Below are positions 8,590 through 17,703 of a DNA stretch of 64,000 nt, piece by piece. The stretch covers positions 556,936-620,935 of the forward strand of contig NZ_JAJKFK010000004.1 in assembly GCF_021653975.1 (NCBI RefSeq), written 5' to 3'. The notes under the pieces are model-generated. The model saw nothing but the letters and a program-made list of their open reading frames with translations. It was not told the origin of the DNA and ran no database searches. Position 1 is the stretch's first letter. Every line of letters starts with the position of its first letter. This DNA comes from Amycolatopsis sp. GM8 (GTDB taxonomy: Bacteria; Actinomycetota; Actinomycetes; Mycobacteriales; Pseudonocardiaceae). Position numbers and translations under genes: made by a program.

Positions 8590-10214
8590 ATGACCGACTT
8601 GGCTCTCCCCGGCGGGCGCGCGACGCGCTCCTCCCGCGTTCGCGGCGGGCTGCTCGACCCCGCGCTGCTGTGGCGAGCGCTGCCCGGCGCGCTGCGCAAG
8701 CTCAACCCGTTCACGTTGTGGCACAACCCGGTCATGTTCGGGGTCGAGGCCGGTTCGGTGCTCACCACCGTGCTGGCGGTCCTCGGGCCGGGCGTCTTCG
8801 CCTGGCTGATGACGGTGTGGCTGTGGCTGACCGTCGTGTTCGCGAACCTCGCCGAGGCGGTCGCCGAAGGCCGCGGCAAGGCACAGGCCGACAGCCTGCG
8901 CCGCACCCGCCGGCAGACCACCGCGCGGCGCCTTGCCGGGCCCGGCTGGCCGGTCGAGGAGACCGTCGCCGCCGCGGATCTCGCCCTCGGCGACCTGGTG
9001 GTCGTCACGGCGGGCGAGATCGTGCCCGGTGACGGCGACGGCGTCGAGGGCATCGCGAGCATCGACGAGTCGGCCATCACCGGCGAGTCCGCGCCCGTGA
9101 TCCGCGAGGCGGGCGGCGATCGCAGCGCGGTCACCGGTGGCACCACCGTGCTGTCGGACCGGATCGTCGTGCGGATCCGGCAGCAGCCGAGGCAGAGCTT
9201 CCTGGACCGGATGATCCGCCTCGTCGAAGGCGCCAACCGGCAGCGGACGCCGAACGAGATCGCGCTGACGATCCTGCTCGTCGCGCTGACCGTGGTGTTC
9301 CTGGTGGCCGTGGTGACGCTGCAGCCGCTCGCGATCTTCTCGAAGCAGTTCCAGGCCGCCGCCCCGGACACGCAGGCGATCACCGGCGCCGGGGTCAGCG
9401 GGATCGTGCTGGTGTCGCTGCTGGTGTGCCTGATCCCGACGACGATCGGCGGGCTACTGTCCGCGATCGGCATCGCCGGGATGGACCGGATGGTGCAGCG
9501 CAACGTGCTCGCGATGTCCGGTCGCGCCGTCGAGGCCGCGGGCGACGTGCACACCCTGCTGCTGGACAAGACCGGCACCATCACCTTCGGCAACCGGCGC
9601 GCCACCGGGTTCCTGCCGGTCCCAGGTGTCGGTGAACTCGTGCTCGCCCGCGCGGCACGGCTGGCGAGCCGCCGGAAGGCCGGTCCGTCGTCGCGCACGC
9701 CAAGGACCACTACGACATCCGCCTCCAGTCCGAGGCGGAGCTGGCGCACGCGCGGTGGGTCGAGTTCAGTGCCCAGACCCGGATGTCCGGTGTGGACACC
9801 GGCGAACGCGCACTGCGCGAGGGCGCGGCGGCATCGGTCGCCGAGTGGGTACGCGAACGGGGCGGCATCGTTCCCTCCACTTTGGATGGTCTGGTCGAGA
9901 AGATCTCCGCCGCGGGCGGCACCCCGCTCGTCGTCGCGCCGACGCTGATCCTCGTGTTCACCGCGATCGCGATGGCGATCCCGTCGGCGCGCGCGTCGAT
10001 GGGCAACGGCGGGCCGCACGGCCGGTATCTGCCGATCCTGCTTGTGCTCGCGCTGGCCGGGAGCCTCGCCACCCAGTCCCCCGGCGCCACCACCGCCGGC
10101 ACGCTGCGGGCGAGCGGCGCGAACTTCATCGTGCTGACCACCGGAGCCGCGTTGATCCTGGCGCTGCTGAACTTCCTGCCCGCCCTGTCACTAGGACCGC
10201 TCGCCGGCGGCTGA
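8590..10214 (+). pseudogene. Scrambled kdpB-kdpA remnant (K+-transporting P-type ATPase)
   Basis: The ATG at 8590 (GAAGGA 4 nt upstream) opens a good Kdp[48 protein letters not shown], and the phosphorylation motif DKTGTIT. Near 9669 the frame breaks; a short out-of-frame deletion removes the stretch between LAS and PEGRSVV. KdpB resumes in the other frame to GGTPLVVA (about 9938), then joins in frame to the C-terminus of KdpA ([43 protein letters not shown]) and stops at 10214. The KdpA part itself lacks about 35 residues around the TSAANNNG filter region. The KdpB hinge (GDGxNDAP) and C-terminal membrane domain are absent, so no working pump can be made. Normal order is kdpA before kdpB, so this is not a simple deletion. 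Confidence 0.85.
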
Positions 10215-10237
10215 CACGGCCGTGGCCCCACCGCCGA

Positions 10238-10441
10238 GTTGGCCCGCCATGTCGCCGTGTTTGCCCGCCACGTCAGTGAGTTGGCCACCTGCGTCGGTGA
10301 CTTTGCCCGCCACGTCACTCAGTTGGCCCGCCGCGCCGCCGTGTTGGCCCGCCACGTCGGTGACTTTGCCGCCCGCGCGGCCAACTCACCGACGCCACCG
10401 GCCAACACGCGCGCGCCACCGGCCAACACGGCTGTGGGGCT
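10238..10441. repeat. 21-bp-period tandem repeat with an inverted tail, at a convergent junction
   Basis: Seven units begin with GTTGGCC, GTTTGCC or CTTTGCC at 10238, 10259, 10280, 10301, 10322, 10343 and 10364, exactly 21 bp apart, with a common core GCCCGCCACGTC. From 10379 the array flips: GGCCAACTCACCGACG and GGCCAACACGCGCGCG units start at 10379, 10400 and 10421, again 21 bp apart, as reverse complements of the first set. The array can fold back on itself. It fills the space between the stop of the kdp remnant (10214) and the stop of the convergent isomerase gene (10448). It lacks the spacers of a CRISPR array. The frames open across it only read the repeat. Confidence 0.85.
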
Positions 10442-10447
10442 GGGCGG

Positions 10448-11452
10448 CTAGTGGCCGAAGGCGGAGTCGAACGACGCCGCCGGGGGTTCGATTGAGGCGA
10501 GCCGGCGGATGAAGGCCAGCGCGTCCGGGGCGCCGGCGAGGCGGTCCATGCCGGCGTCTTCCCATTCGATCGAGATCGGGCCGTGGTAGCCGATCGCATT
10601 CAGGGCGCGGAAGCAGTCCTCCCACGGTACCTCGCCGTGGCCGGTGGACACGAAGTCCCAGCCGCGCCGCAGATCGCCCCACGGCAGGTGCGAGCCCAGC
10701 CGTCCGTTGCGGCCGTTGCCCACCCGGCGCCGCGCGTCCTTGCAGTCCACGTGGTAGATCCGGTCGGCGAAATCGAGCAGGAACGACACCGGATCCAGGT
10801 CCTGCCACAGGAAATGGCTCGGATCCCAGTTCAGGCCGAACGCCTCGCGGTGCCCGATCGCATCGAGGGTGCGCACCGTGGTCCAGTAGTCATAGGCGAT
10901 CTCCGTCGGGTGCACCTCGTGCGCGAACCGCACGCCGGAATCGTCGAACACGTCGAGGATCGGGTTCCACCGGTCGGCGAAATCGGTGTAGCCGCGCTCG
11001 ATCATGGACTCGGGCACCGGCGGGAACATCGCGACGGTGTGCCAGATCGACGAACCGGTGAACCCGATCACCGTGTCCACGCCCAGCTTCGCGGCCGCAC
11101 GGGCGGTGTCCTTCATCTCCTCCGCCGCGCGCCGCCGCACTCCCTCGGGCTCGCCGTCGCCCCAGATCCGCGCGGGCAGGATCGCCTGGTGCCGCTCGTC
11201 GAGCGGGTGGTCACACACCGCTTGGCCGAGCAGGTGGTTCGAGATCGCCCACACCTTGAGATCGTACTTTTCCAGCAGGTCAAGCCTTCCGCGGACATAC
11301 GAGTCGTCAGCGACCGCTCTGTCCACTTCGAAATGATCCCCCCAGCAGGCGATCTCCAAACCGTCGTAGCCCCATTCGGAAGCCAGCTTGCAGACCTGTT
11401 CGAACGGCAGGTCGGCCCACTGGCCGGTGAACAGGGTGATCGGGCGCGGCAT
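10448..11452 (-). CDS. Sugar phosphate isomerase/epimerase (TIM barrel, AP-endonuclease-2 fold)
   Basis: A 334-residue xylose-isomerase-like TIM barrel. The metal-binding residues of this fold are visible in [32 protein letters not shown] and [11 protein letters not shown]. Substrate unknown; the pairing with a Gfo/Idh/MocA dehydrogenase and a CUT2 ABC transporter suggests conversion of an imported sugar or inositol-like polyol. The ATG at 11452 is chosen over one 8 codons upstream because GGAGGGG lies 7 nt before it. It is the last gene of the five-gene operon, and its stop abuts the 21-bp repeat array. Confidence 0.85.
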   Translation of the reverse strand: MPRPITLFTGQWADLPFEQVCKLASEWGYDGLEIACWGDHFEVDRAVADDSYVRGRLDLLEKYDLKVWAISNHLLGQAVCDHPLDERHQAILPARIWGDGEPEGVRRRAAEEMKDTARAAAKLGVDTVIGFTGSSIWHTVAMFPPVPESMIERGYTDFADRWNPILDVFDDSGVRFAHEVHPTEIAYDYWTTVRTLDAIGHREAFGLNWDPSHFLWQDLDPVSFLLDFADRIYHVDCKDARRRVGNGRNGRLGSHLPWGDLRRGWDFVSTGHGEVPWEDCFRALNAIGYHGPISIEWEDAGMDRLAGAPDALAFIRRLASIEPPAASFDSAFGH

Positions 11453-11469
11453 CGTCACTCCCCTCCGGT

Positions 11470-12615
11470 TTACCATGGACTGTCCACTGTGGTCCAGATA
11501 CTGGATTCCGCGGAACTGCGCTCGACGGCGTCCAGCACCCGTTGTACCGCCAGTCCGTCTACAAAGGACGGCTCCGGATCGGTCCCTTCACCAATCGCGA
11601 TCAGCAGGTCGAGCGCCTGGTGGGTGAACCCGTGCTCGTAACCGAGTCCGTGCCCCGGCGGCCACCAGCCGCGCAGGTACGGGTGGTCCGGCTCGGTCAC
11701 CACGACGCGGGTGAAGCCACGCAGGTCCGGGGGCGCCGTGCCGTCGTGGAACCACAGCACGTTCATGTCCTCGAAGTCGAACGCTAGGCTGCCGGCCGAA
11801 CCGTTCAGCTCGATCCGGATGGAGTTCTTGCGCCCCAACGCGAACCGGGTCGCTTCGAACGTCGCGAGGGCGCCGCCGGTGAACCGGCCGAGGAACACCG
11901 CGGCGTCGTCCACGGTGACGATCCCGGTCCCGTCCCCGTCCGGCCGTTCCTTGACGAAGGTCTCCAGCGTCGCGCTCACCCCGGTCAGCCGCTCCCCCGT
12001 CAGGAACTGGGTGAGGTCGACGATGTGCGCGCCGATGTCGCCGAGCGCGCCCGACCCGGCGCGGTCCTTCTCCAGCCGCCAGCTCATCGGCGCCCGCGGA
12101 TCGGACAGCCAGTCCTGCAGGTACTGCGCCCGCACATGCCGGACGGTGCCGATGCGGCCTTCCGCAACGAACCGCCGGGCGAGCGCGATCGCCGGCACGC
12201 GGCGGTAGGTGAAGCCGACCATCGACCGCACGCCGCGCGCCCGGGCCCGCTCGGCGGCCTCGGCCATCACCTCCGCCTCGGCCACCGAGTTGGCGAGTGG
12301 TTTCTCGCACAGCACATGCTTTCCCGCGTCCAGCGCGGCGATCGCGATCTCCGCGTGCGTGTCGCCGGGCGTGCAGATGTCGATCAGGCCGATGTCGTCC
12401 CGGTCGATCAGCGCACGCCAGTCGGTTTCCACCGACTCCCAGCCGAACCTCTCGGCGGTGTCGCGGGCGGCCTGCTCGTCGCGCCCGGCGAGCGCGACGA
12501 GCCGTGGTGCGAGTGGCGGGTCGAAGAAGCTACGGGCACCGCGCCAGCCCTGGGAATGCGCCCTTCCCATGAACGCGTAGCCGATCATGCCGATGCCCAG
12601 TGTCCCGTGGCTCAT
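11470..12615 (-). CDS. Gfo/Idh/MocA family NAD(P)-dependent sugar/polyol dehydrogenase
   Basis: A 381-residue oxidoreductase with an N-terminal Rossmann domain ([18 protein letters not shown]), the family EKP motif in [11 protein letters not shown] whose lysine is catalytic, and the C-terminal alpha/beta substrate domain with [14 protein letters not shown]. It should oxidise a hydroxyl of the imported sugar or of a product of its neighbours. GGAAGGGGAG lies before the ATG at 12615. It lies 27 bp after the binding-protein gene and 17 bp before the isomerase gene, all on one strand. Confidence 0.9.
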   Translation of the reverse strand: MSHGTLGIGMIGYAFMGRAHSQGWRGARSFFDPPLAPRLVALAGRDEQAARDTAERFGWESVETDWRALIDRDDIGLIDICTPGDTHAEIAIAALDAGKHVLCEKPLANSVAEAEVMAEAAERARARGVRSMVGFTYRRVPAIALARRFVAEGRIGTVRHVRAQYLQDWLSDPRAPMSWRLEKDRAGSGALGDIGAHIVDLTQFLTGERLTGVSATLETFVKERPDGDGTGIVTVDDAAVFLGRFTGGALATFEATRFALGRKNSIRIELNGSAGSLAFDFEDMNVLWFHDGTAPPDLRGFTRVVVTEPDHPYLRGWWPPGHGLGYEHGFTHQALDLLIAIGEGTDPEPSFVDGLAVQRVLDAVERSSAESSIWTTVDSPW

Positions 12616-12642
12616 CGCTCCCCTTCCGATCGCGGTTTCCGG

Positions 12643-13692
12643 TCAGGACTCGAAACCCAGTGGCAGGTACTTGTCCACATTGGACTTGGTGACGACCGGG
12701 GCGTTGAGCACGATCCGGCGCGGCACCTCGACCTGCACCAGATCGGACAGTCCCTTGTTCTGCACCAGGAGCCGGGCCAGCCGGATCCCGTCGGCGGCCT
12801 GGGTCGGCGGGTAGAGCACGGTCGCCTCCATCGAGCCTTCCTGGATCCAGCGCATCGCGTTCTTCGAGCCCGCGCCGCCGATGAAGGCGAACTCGTGCCG
12901 GTTGGCGTTGTCGAACGCGGCCTTGACGCCGACGCCCTGGTCGTCGTCGTGGTTCCAGATGATGTCGATCCGCGGCGCGGCCTGCAGCAGGTTCGACGCG
13001 GCGGCCTCGCCGGACTCGACGGTGAACTGCGCCGCGACCCGGTTGTCGACCGTCTGCCCGCACGCCCGCAGCGCGTCCGCGAACCCGCGCGAACGGTCCT
13101 GGGTCAGCGGCAGCGAGTCGATACCGGCGATCTCCGCGATCACCGGGTTGCCCAGGTTCTTGCTCCGCACCAAACCACAGGCGTAGGTGCCGGCCGAGAT
13201 GCCCATCCCGTAGTTGTCGCCGAGGATCGTGACCCGGGAGGCGAAATCGCTGGAGAACTCGCGGTCCACGTTGACCACCGGGATCCCGGCGTTCATCGCC
13301 TTGCGCGCGACCTCGGTCAGCGCCGCCCCGTCGATCGGCAGCAGCACGATCGCGTCCACGTGATCGTTGATGAACGTCTCGATCTGGCTGATCTGCAGGC
13401 TCGCGTCGTTGGTGCCTTCGGCGACCCGCAGGTCGATGTCGGGGTATTTCTTCGCCTCCGCCTGCGCGGTCGAGTTGATCGCGCCGAGCCAGCCGTGATC
13501 GGCCTGCGGGCCGGAGAAGCCGATCACCACCTTCTCGCCCGGCGTGTCGTTGGAACTGCCCGCGTTCACGGGCGCGTCCGCGGCCGGCTGCGGTTCGGAG
13601 TTGCTGGTGCAGCCCGCCACGAGCGTGCCCGCGGCGGCGAGTATTCCCAGTGCGGTCAACAGTTTCCGGGCAGGACGAACTGACCAGGACAT
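12643..13692 (-). CDS. Sugar ABC transporter substrate-binding lipoprotein (CUT2 type)
   Basis: A 349-residue periplasmic-binding-protein-1-like lipoprotein. A basic N-terminus, hydrophobic stretch and lipobox LVAGC (Cys28) anchor it outside the membrane. The fold is seen in KVVIGFSGPQADHGWLGAI, DAIVLLPIDGAALTEV and IPVVNVDREF, as in ribose/inositol-binding proteins. It delivers the substrate to the permease encoded at 13729-14754. GGAGGAG precedes the ATG at 13692. Sugar identity cannot be read from sequence alone. Confidence 0.9.
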   Translation of the reverse strand: MSWSVRPARKLLTALGILAAAGTLVAGCTSNSEPQPAADAPVNAGSSNDTPGEKVVIGFSGPQADHGWLGAINSTAQAEAKKYPDIDLRVAEGTNDASLQISQIETFINDHVDAIVLLPIDGAALTEVARKAMNAGIPVVNVDREFSSDFASRVTILGDNYGMGISAGTYACGLVRSKNLGNPVIAEIAGIDSLPLTQDRSRGFADALRACGQTVDNRVAAQFTVESGEAAASNLLQAAPRIDIIWNHDDDQGVGVKAAFDNANRHEFAFIGGAGSKNAMRWIQEGSMEATVLYPPTQAADGIRLARLLVQNKGLSDLVQVEVPRRIVLNAPVVTKSNVDKYLPLGFES

Positions 13693-13728
13693 GGTTTCTC
13701 CTCCGTTGCGGTACTGATCGGTGGGTTG

Positions 13729-14754
13729 TCAGGTGCGCTCGCGCGTGGCGAAGCGGCGCTGGATGAGGACGGCGACCACGATGATCGCGCCCTTCGCGAC
13801 CGCCTGGGTCGAGGTGTCGAGGTTGTTCAGCGTGAACACGTTGGTGAGCGTGGTGAAGATCAGCACCCCGAAGACGGTGCCGACGATCGTGCCCCGGCCG
13901 CCCGACAGCAGCGTGCCGCCGATCACCACCGCCGCGATCGCGTCCAGTTCGTACAGGCTGCCGTGCGTCGAGGTGCCCGCGGTGGTGCGCGCCATCAGCA
14001 TCACGGCGGCGATCCCGCACGCGACACCCAGCAGCACGTAGAGCAATGCGGTGTGCCGCTTGACTTTCATGCCCGCCAAGCGCGCGGCCTCGGCGTTGCC
14101 GCCGACGGCGATCGTGCGGCGGCCGAACGTCGTCCGGTTGAGCACGATCCAGCCGGTCACGGCGACGAGCGCGAAGATGATCACGAGCACCGGGATGCCC
14201 GCGACATCACCGCCGAAAAAGTCGACGAACCCGCGTTCGCGCACGATCTGGGTCTTCTTCTGCGAGATGATCTCGGCGAGTCCGCGCGCGGCGGCGAGCA
14301 TCGCCAGCGTGGCGATGAACGCGGTGATCCGGCCGTAGGCGATGAGGATCCCGTTGACCAGCCCGCACCCCGCGCCGACCAGGATCGCGGTGAACACCAT
14401 GACGATCCAGTGGAAGTCGGTCGCCAGTTTCTGGGTGGCAAGGGTGGTCGCCCACACCGAGGACAGCGCGACGATCGCGCCGACGGACAGGTCGATGCCG
14501 CCGCCGATGATCACGAACGTCATGCCGACGCTGACCACGCCGATCACGGACGCGAGCCGCAGGATCGTGGTCAGGTTTTCGATGCTGCCGAACCGGTCCC
14601 CCGCCGTGACGATCCCGATCACGCACAGCAGGGCGAGTGCCACCACCAGCCCGAGGTTGCGGCCGATCGGTCCGGAAAGGACGGTCGTCACCCGGCTCGC
14701 CGGTTTCGGCGCGGGCGGCGAGCCGGGTTTCGCCGTGGTTTCGTGCGTGGTCAC
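13729..14754 (-). CDS. Sugar ABC transporter permease (RbsC/BPD-transp-2 type)
   Basis: A 341-residue inner-membrane permease with about nine or ten helices. Family marks include VGMTFVIIGGGIDLSVGAI and the coupling region FGRRTIAVGGNAEAARLAG, followed by IAAVVIGGTLLSGGRG. It is the single permease of a CUT2 importer and probably acts as a homodimer. The GTG at 14754 has GGAGG upstream and overlaps the ATPase stop codon (GTGA), so the two are coupled. A frame open upstream of the GTG is the shadow of the ATPase gene. Confidence 0.9.
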   Translation of the reverse strand: MTTHETTAKPGSPPAPKPASRVTTVLSGPIGRNLGLVVALALLCVIGIVTAGDRFGSIENLTTILRLASVIGVVSVGMTFVIIGGGIDLSVGAIVALSSVWATTLATQKLATDFHWIVMVFTAILVGAGCGLVNGILIAYGRITAFIATLAMLAAARGLAEIISQKKTQIVRERGFVDFFGGDVAGIPVLVIIFALVAVTGWIVLNRTTFGRRTIAVGGNAEAARLAGMKVKRHTALLYVLLGVACGIAAVMLMARTTAGTSTHGSLYELDAIAAVVIGGTLLSGGRGTIVGTVFGVLIFTTLTNVFTLNNLDTSTQAVAKGAIIVVAVLIQRRFATRERT

Positions 14755-16262
14755 GCGACCTCCCCTTCCAGCACCAGGTCGAGCACGCGGTGTTCGTCGA
14801 TCGACTCGGCCGGCCCGTCGAGCACCACGGCGCCGTCGGAGATCACCAGCACCCGGGTGGACAGGCCGATGACCTCCTCGATCTCGCTCGAGACCACGAC
14901 CACGGCGAGCCCCCCTGCGGCCAGCCGGTGGATGAGCGCGTAGATCTCCGAGCGGGCGCCGATGTCGACACCGCGGGTCGGTTCGTCCAGCAGCAGCACC
15001 TTGCAGCCGCGCAGCAGCCAGCGCGCGAGCACGACCTTCTGCTGGTTCCCGCCGGACAGCGTGCGTGCCTCTCTGTCCACATCGGATGGACGGATGTCGA
15101 GTTCGCGCACCAGGTTCTCGGCGCTGCGACGTTCGGCGCCGAGCCGGACGAACCCGCCGCGCGCGAACCGGCCGAGGCTGGCGGCGATGATGTTGCGGCT
15201 GACCGGTTCGCCGAGGAACAACGCCTGGCTCTTGCGTTCCTCCGGGCACAGCCCGATTCCGGCCGCGACCGCGGCGCCGACGCCGCCCGGCCGGACCCGC
15301 TTCCCGCCGACCTTCACGGTGCCCGTGCCGGGCGCGCGGGCACCGTAGATCGTCTCCAGGATCTCCGAGCGCCCGGACCCGACCAGCCCCGCGAGCCCGA
15401 CGACCTCACCGGGCCGCACCTGGAAGCTCACGCCGGAGAACTCGCCGTCGCGCGACAGGTTCTCGACTTCCAGCAGCGGCTCGGCGTAAGTCGTCTCGCC
15501 GCGCGGCGGGAAGACGTACTCGATCGCGCGGCCCGTCATGAGCCGGATGATCTCGCTGGTCGGGGTGTCGGCGACTGGGAGGCCGGTGGCGACCGTGCGA
15601 CCGTCCTTGAGCACCGTGACGCGGGTGCCGATCTGCCGGATCTCGTCGAGCCGGTGCGAGATGTAGACAACCGCGACCTCCTCCTCGGTGAGGTCGCGGA
15701 TGACCCGGAACAGCCGCTGGACCTCTTCCTGGTCGAGCACGGCGGACGGCTCGTCCATGATGATCAGCCGCACGTCGTGGGACAGGGCGCGCGCCATGCT
15801 GACGATCTGCTTGCCGGCCGCGGGCAGCCCGCCGACGTCGGTAGTCGGCCGGATTTCGGGATGCCCAAGGCGTTTCAGCAAGGCGGCGGCCGCGCGGTTG
15901 GCCTCGGTGCGACGGCTGAAGCCGAGGTGCGCGTGCTCGTGGCCGAGGAAGATGTTCTCCGCGACCGAAAGCCCGTCGACGAGGTCGAGTTCCTGGTAGA
16001 TCGTGGCGATGCCCAGCCGCATCGCGGCCTGCGGGTCGGGCAGCCGCACCGGCTCGCCGCGCCAGGCGATCTCGCCCCCGTCCGGCTGGTGCGCCCCGGA
16101 GAGCACCTTGATCAGGGTCGACTTGCCCGCGCCGTTCTGCCCGAGCAGGCAGTGCACCTCGCCCGCCGTGACGTCGAGGTCGATGCCGTCCAGCGCGCGT
16201 ACTCCGGGGAACAGCTTGACGATTCCCCGCATCGACAGGAGCTTCCCCGATCCTGTGTCCAT
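14751..16262 (-). CDS. Sugar ABC transporter ATP-binding protein with two NBDs (RbsA/MglA type)
   Basis: A 503-residue ATPase that powers the CUT2 sugar importer. The first domain has Walker A GQNGAGKS and Walker B LIIMDEPSAVLD but a degenerate signature (LPAAGKQ); the second has GLVGSGRS as a degenerate Walker A, an intact LSGGNQQK signature and LLLDEPTRGVD. This mix is normal in the family. The ATG at 16262 has no Shine-Dalgarno, but a TACCCT -10 box (16270-16275) lies 7 nt upstream, so the mRNA probably begins at the start codon; M11 is a less likely alternative. It is the first gene of the operon, facing the ROK repressor gene. Confidence 0.92.
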   Translation of the reverse strand: MDTGSGKLLSMRGIVKLFPGVRALDGIDLDVTAGEVHCLLGQNGAGKSTLIKVLSGAHQPDGGEIAWRGEPVRLPDPQAAMRLGIATIYQELDLVDGLSVAENIFLGHEHAHLGFSRRTEANRAAAALLKRLGHPEIRPTTDVGGLPAAGKQIVSMARALSHDVRLIIMDEPSAVLDQEEVQRLFRVIRDLTEEEVAVVYISHRLDEIRQIGTRVTVLKDGRTVATGLPVADTPTSEIIRLMTGRAIEYVFPPRGETTYAEPLLEVENLSRDGEFSGVSFQVRPGEVVGLAGLVGSGRSEILETIYGARAPGTGTVKVGGKRVRPGGVGAAVAAGIGLCPEERKSQALFLGEPVSRNIIAASLGRFARGGFVRLGAERRSAENLVRELDIRPSDVDREARTLSGGNQQKVVLARWLLRGCKVLLLDEPTRGVDIGARSEIYALIHRLAAGGLAVVVVSSEIEEVIGLSTRVLVISDGAVVLDGPAESIDEHRVLDLVLEGEVA

Positions 16263-16269
16263 GCCGGTG

Positions 16270-16309
16270 AGGGTAAAGATACTTTTGCCTTCCGGTCAAG
16301 CAAAAGTAT
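16270..16309 (-). promoter_or_regulatory. Promoter of the sugar operon with overlapping ROK-type operator
   Basis: On the minus strand a -35 box TTGACC (16294-16299) and a -10 box TACCCT (16270-16275) are 18 nt apart, and the ATG at 16262 follows 7 nt later. A perfect inverted repeat, ATACTTTTGC at 16279-16288 and GCAAAAGTAT at 16300-16309, covers the spacer and -35. It is AT-rich in GC-rich DNA and lies between the operon and the divergent ROK gene, so it is very likely the ROK binding site. Occupation would block the promoter directly, and could also limit the regulator's own expression. Confidence 0.7.
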
Positions 16310-16393
16310 GCTGGCATCCATTAAAAGATGAAGCTGTTCTAGACTCGTTACGACAAAAGACGTACACGGGTCGACAGAAAGGAACCGTCGAGC

Positions 16394-17569
16394 ATGCCGG
16401 TGCGTGAAGGACCGCCCGAAGGCCGGGGAGCGCTGTTCCAGCTGCTCCGGGACGGGAAGCCGCGCACGCGCGCCGAGCTTTCGGCGGAGACCGGGCTCGC
16501 GCGCTCGACGATCGCGGAGCGGATCGAGTCGCTGCTCGCGATCGGCTTGCTGCGGCACGCCGAGAAGGCGGGCTCGACCGGCGGGCGGCCGCCGAGCATG
16601 TTCGCGTTCAACCCCGGCGCGCGCGTGGTACTGGCCGCGGACATCGGTGCCACGCACGTGAAGCTCGCGGTCGCGGACCTGTCCGGCGCGATCATCGAGG
16701 AGCAGGACCACCCGCTCGACATCGCGTCGGGCCCGGAGATCGTGCTCGACTACGTGGCGACCGCCGGGCTGGAGCTGCTGACGAAGACCGGACGTTCGGC
16801 GAAGGAGCTGGCCGGGATCGGGGTCGGGCTGCCCGGGCCGGTCGAACACGCGAGCGGCCGGCCGGTGAACCCGCCGATCATGCCGGGCTGGAACGAGTTC
16901 GACGTGCGGGCGTACCTCGTGGCGCGGCTGGGCACCGAGGTCGCGCTCGTGGACAACGACGTGAACCTGATGGCGCTCGGCGAGTACCGGACGCACTGGC
17001 CGGACAAGCCCAACATGATGTTCGTCAAGGTGGCGACCGGCATCGGGTGCGGGCTGATCAGCGACGGGCGGCTGCACCGCGGATCGCGCGGCGCGGCGGG
17101 CGACATGGGGCACGTGCAGGTGCCCCGTGGGGTCGATGTTCCTTGCCGCTGCGGCAATATCGGCTGTCTGGAAGCGGTCGCGAGCGGTGGCGCCATCGCC
17201 GCGCAGCTGACCGAACTGGGCACGAAAGCCGTGGGCAGCAAGGATGTCGTGGAGCTGGCGCGTGGCGGTTCGGTGCCGGCGCTGCGGATGCTGCGCCAGG
17301 CCGGGCGGGATATCGGCGAGGTGCTGGCCACGGCGGTGAGCCTGTTCAACCCGTCGGTGATCGTCGTCGGCGGTGCGCTGTCGCAGGCCGGAGAGCACCT
17401 GATCGCCGGCGTGCGAGAGGTGGTCTACCGCCGTTCGCTGCCGCTGGCGACCGAGGAGTTGCGGATCGTCCAGTCCCGCGGCGGTCACCAGGCGGGTGTG
17501 CTGGGCGCGGCGGCGATGGTCATCGACCACGCGTTGTCGCCCGAGCAGCTGGATGCCCTGGTGTCCTGA
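16394..17569 (+). CDS. ROK family transcriptional repressor of the sugar operon
   Basis: A 391-residue NagC/XylR-type regulator. A winged HTH occupies about residues 8-65 (TRAELSAETGLARSTIAERI), followed by a sugar-kinase-like domain with DIGATHVKLAV, DNDVN, and the ROK zinc motif CRCGNIGCLE with GHVQV before it. The regulator probably leaves its operator when it binds the imported sugar or a phosphorylated form. AAAGGA lies 9 nt upstream of the ATG. It is divergent from the ABC operon, with one shared inverted repeat between them, and its stop leads into the second 21-bp repeat. Confidence 0.9.
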   Translation: MPVREGPPEGRGALFQLLRDGKPRTRAELSAETGLARSTIAERIESLLAIGLLRHAEKAGSTGGRPPSMFAFNPGARVVLAADIGATHVKLAVADLSGAIIEEQDHPLDIASGPEIVLDYVATAGLELLTKTGRSAKELAGIGVGLPGPVEHASGRPVNPPIMPGWNEFDVRAYLVARLGTEVALVDNDVNLMALGEYRTHWPDKPNMMFVKVATGIGCGLISDGRLHRGSRGAAGDMGHVQVPRGVDVPCRCGNIGCLEAVASGGAIAAQLTELGTKAVGSKDVVELARGGSVPALRMLRQAGRDIGEVLATAVSLFNPSVIVVGGALSQAGEHLIAGVREVVYRRSLPLATEELRIVQSRGGHQAGVLGAAAMVIDHALSPEQLDALVS

Positions 17570-17619
17570 CCGGATGGTTCGGCGATGTCTGCCGGTGGCG
17601 TTCTCCCCGCCGCGCCGCG

Positions 17620-17703
17620 GGCGTCGAACTCGGCGTCGTGGGGGTCGAACTCGCCGTCCCGGGCGTCGGACTCGGCGTTCTGGGTGTCGGACTCGCGCGT
17701 GGG
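17620..17703. repeat. Second 21-bp-period tandem repeat at a convergent junction
   Basis: Four units start at 17620, 17641, 17662 and 17683. Each has the form GG-N-GTCG-R-ACTCG followed by a variable tail, for example GGCGTCGGACTCGGCG. The fourth ends against the stop codon of the phosphatase gene at 17704. The sequence is unrelated to the array at 10238 but has the same 21-bp period and the same setting: the short space between two converging genes (ROK regulator and phosphatase). The frame reading GVELGVVGVELAV across it is probably not a protein. Confidence 0.8.

Noticed and set aside
8590-10214. A functional KdpB-KdpA chimeric pump
   Set aside because: The frame is broken near 9669, and the ATPase hinge, C-terminal membrane helices and KdpA filter region are missing.
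10238-10441. CRISPR array
   Set aside because: The units are contiguous at 21 bp with no unique spacers, and no cas genes are near.
10222-10512. Small repeat proteins encoded across the 21-bp array
   Set aside because: 21 is a multiple of three, so all frames stay open automatically; no ribosome site and no relatives I can recognise.
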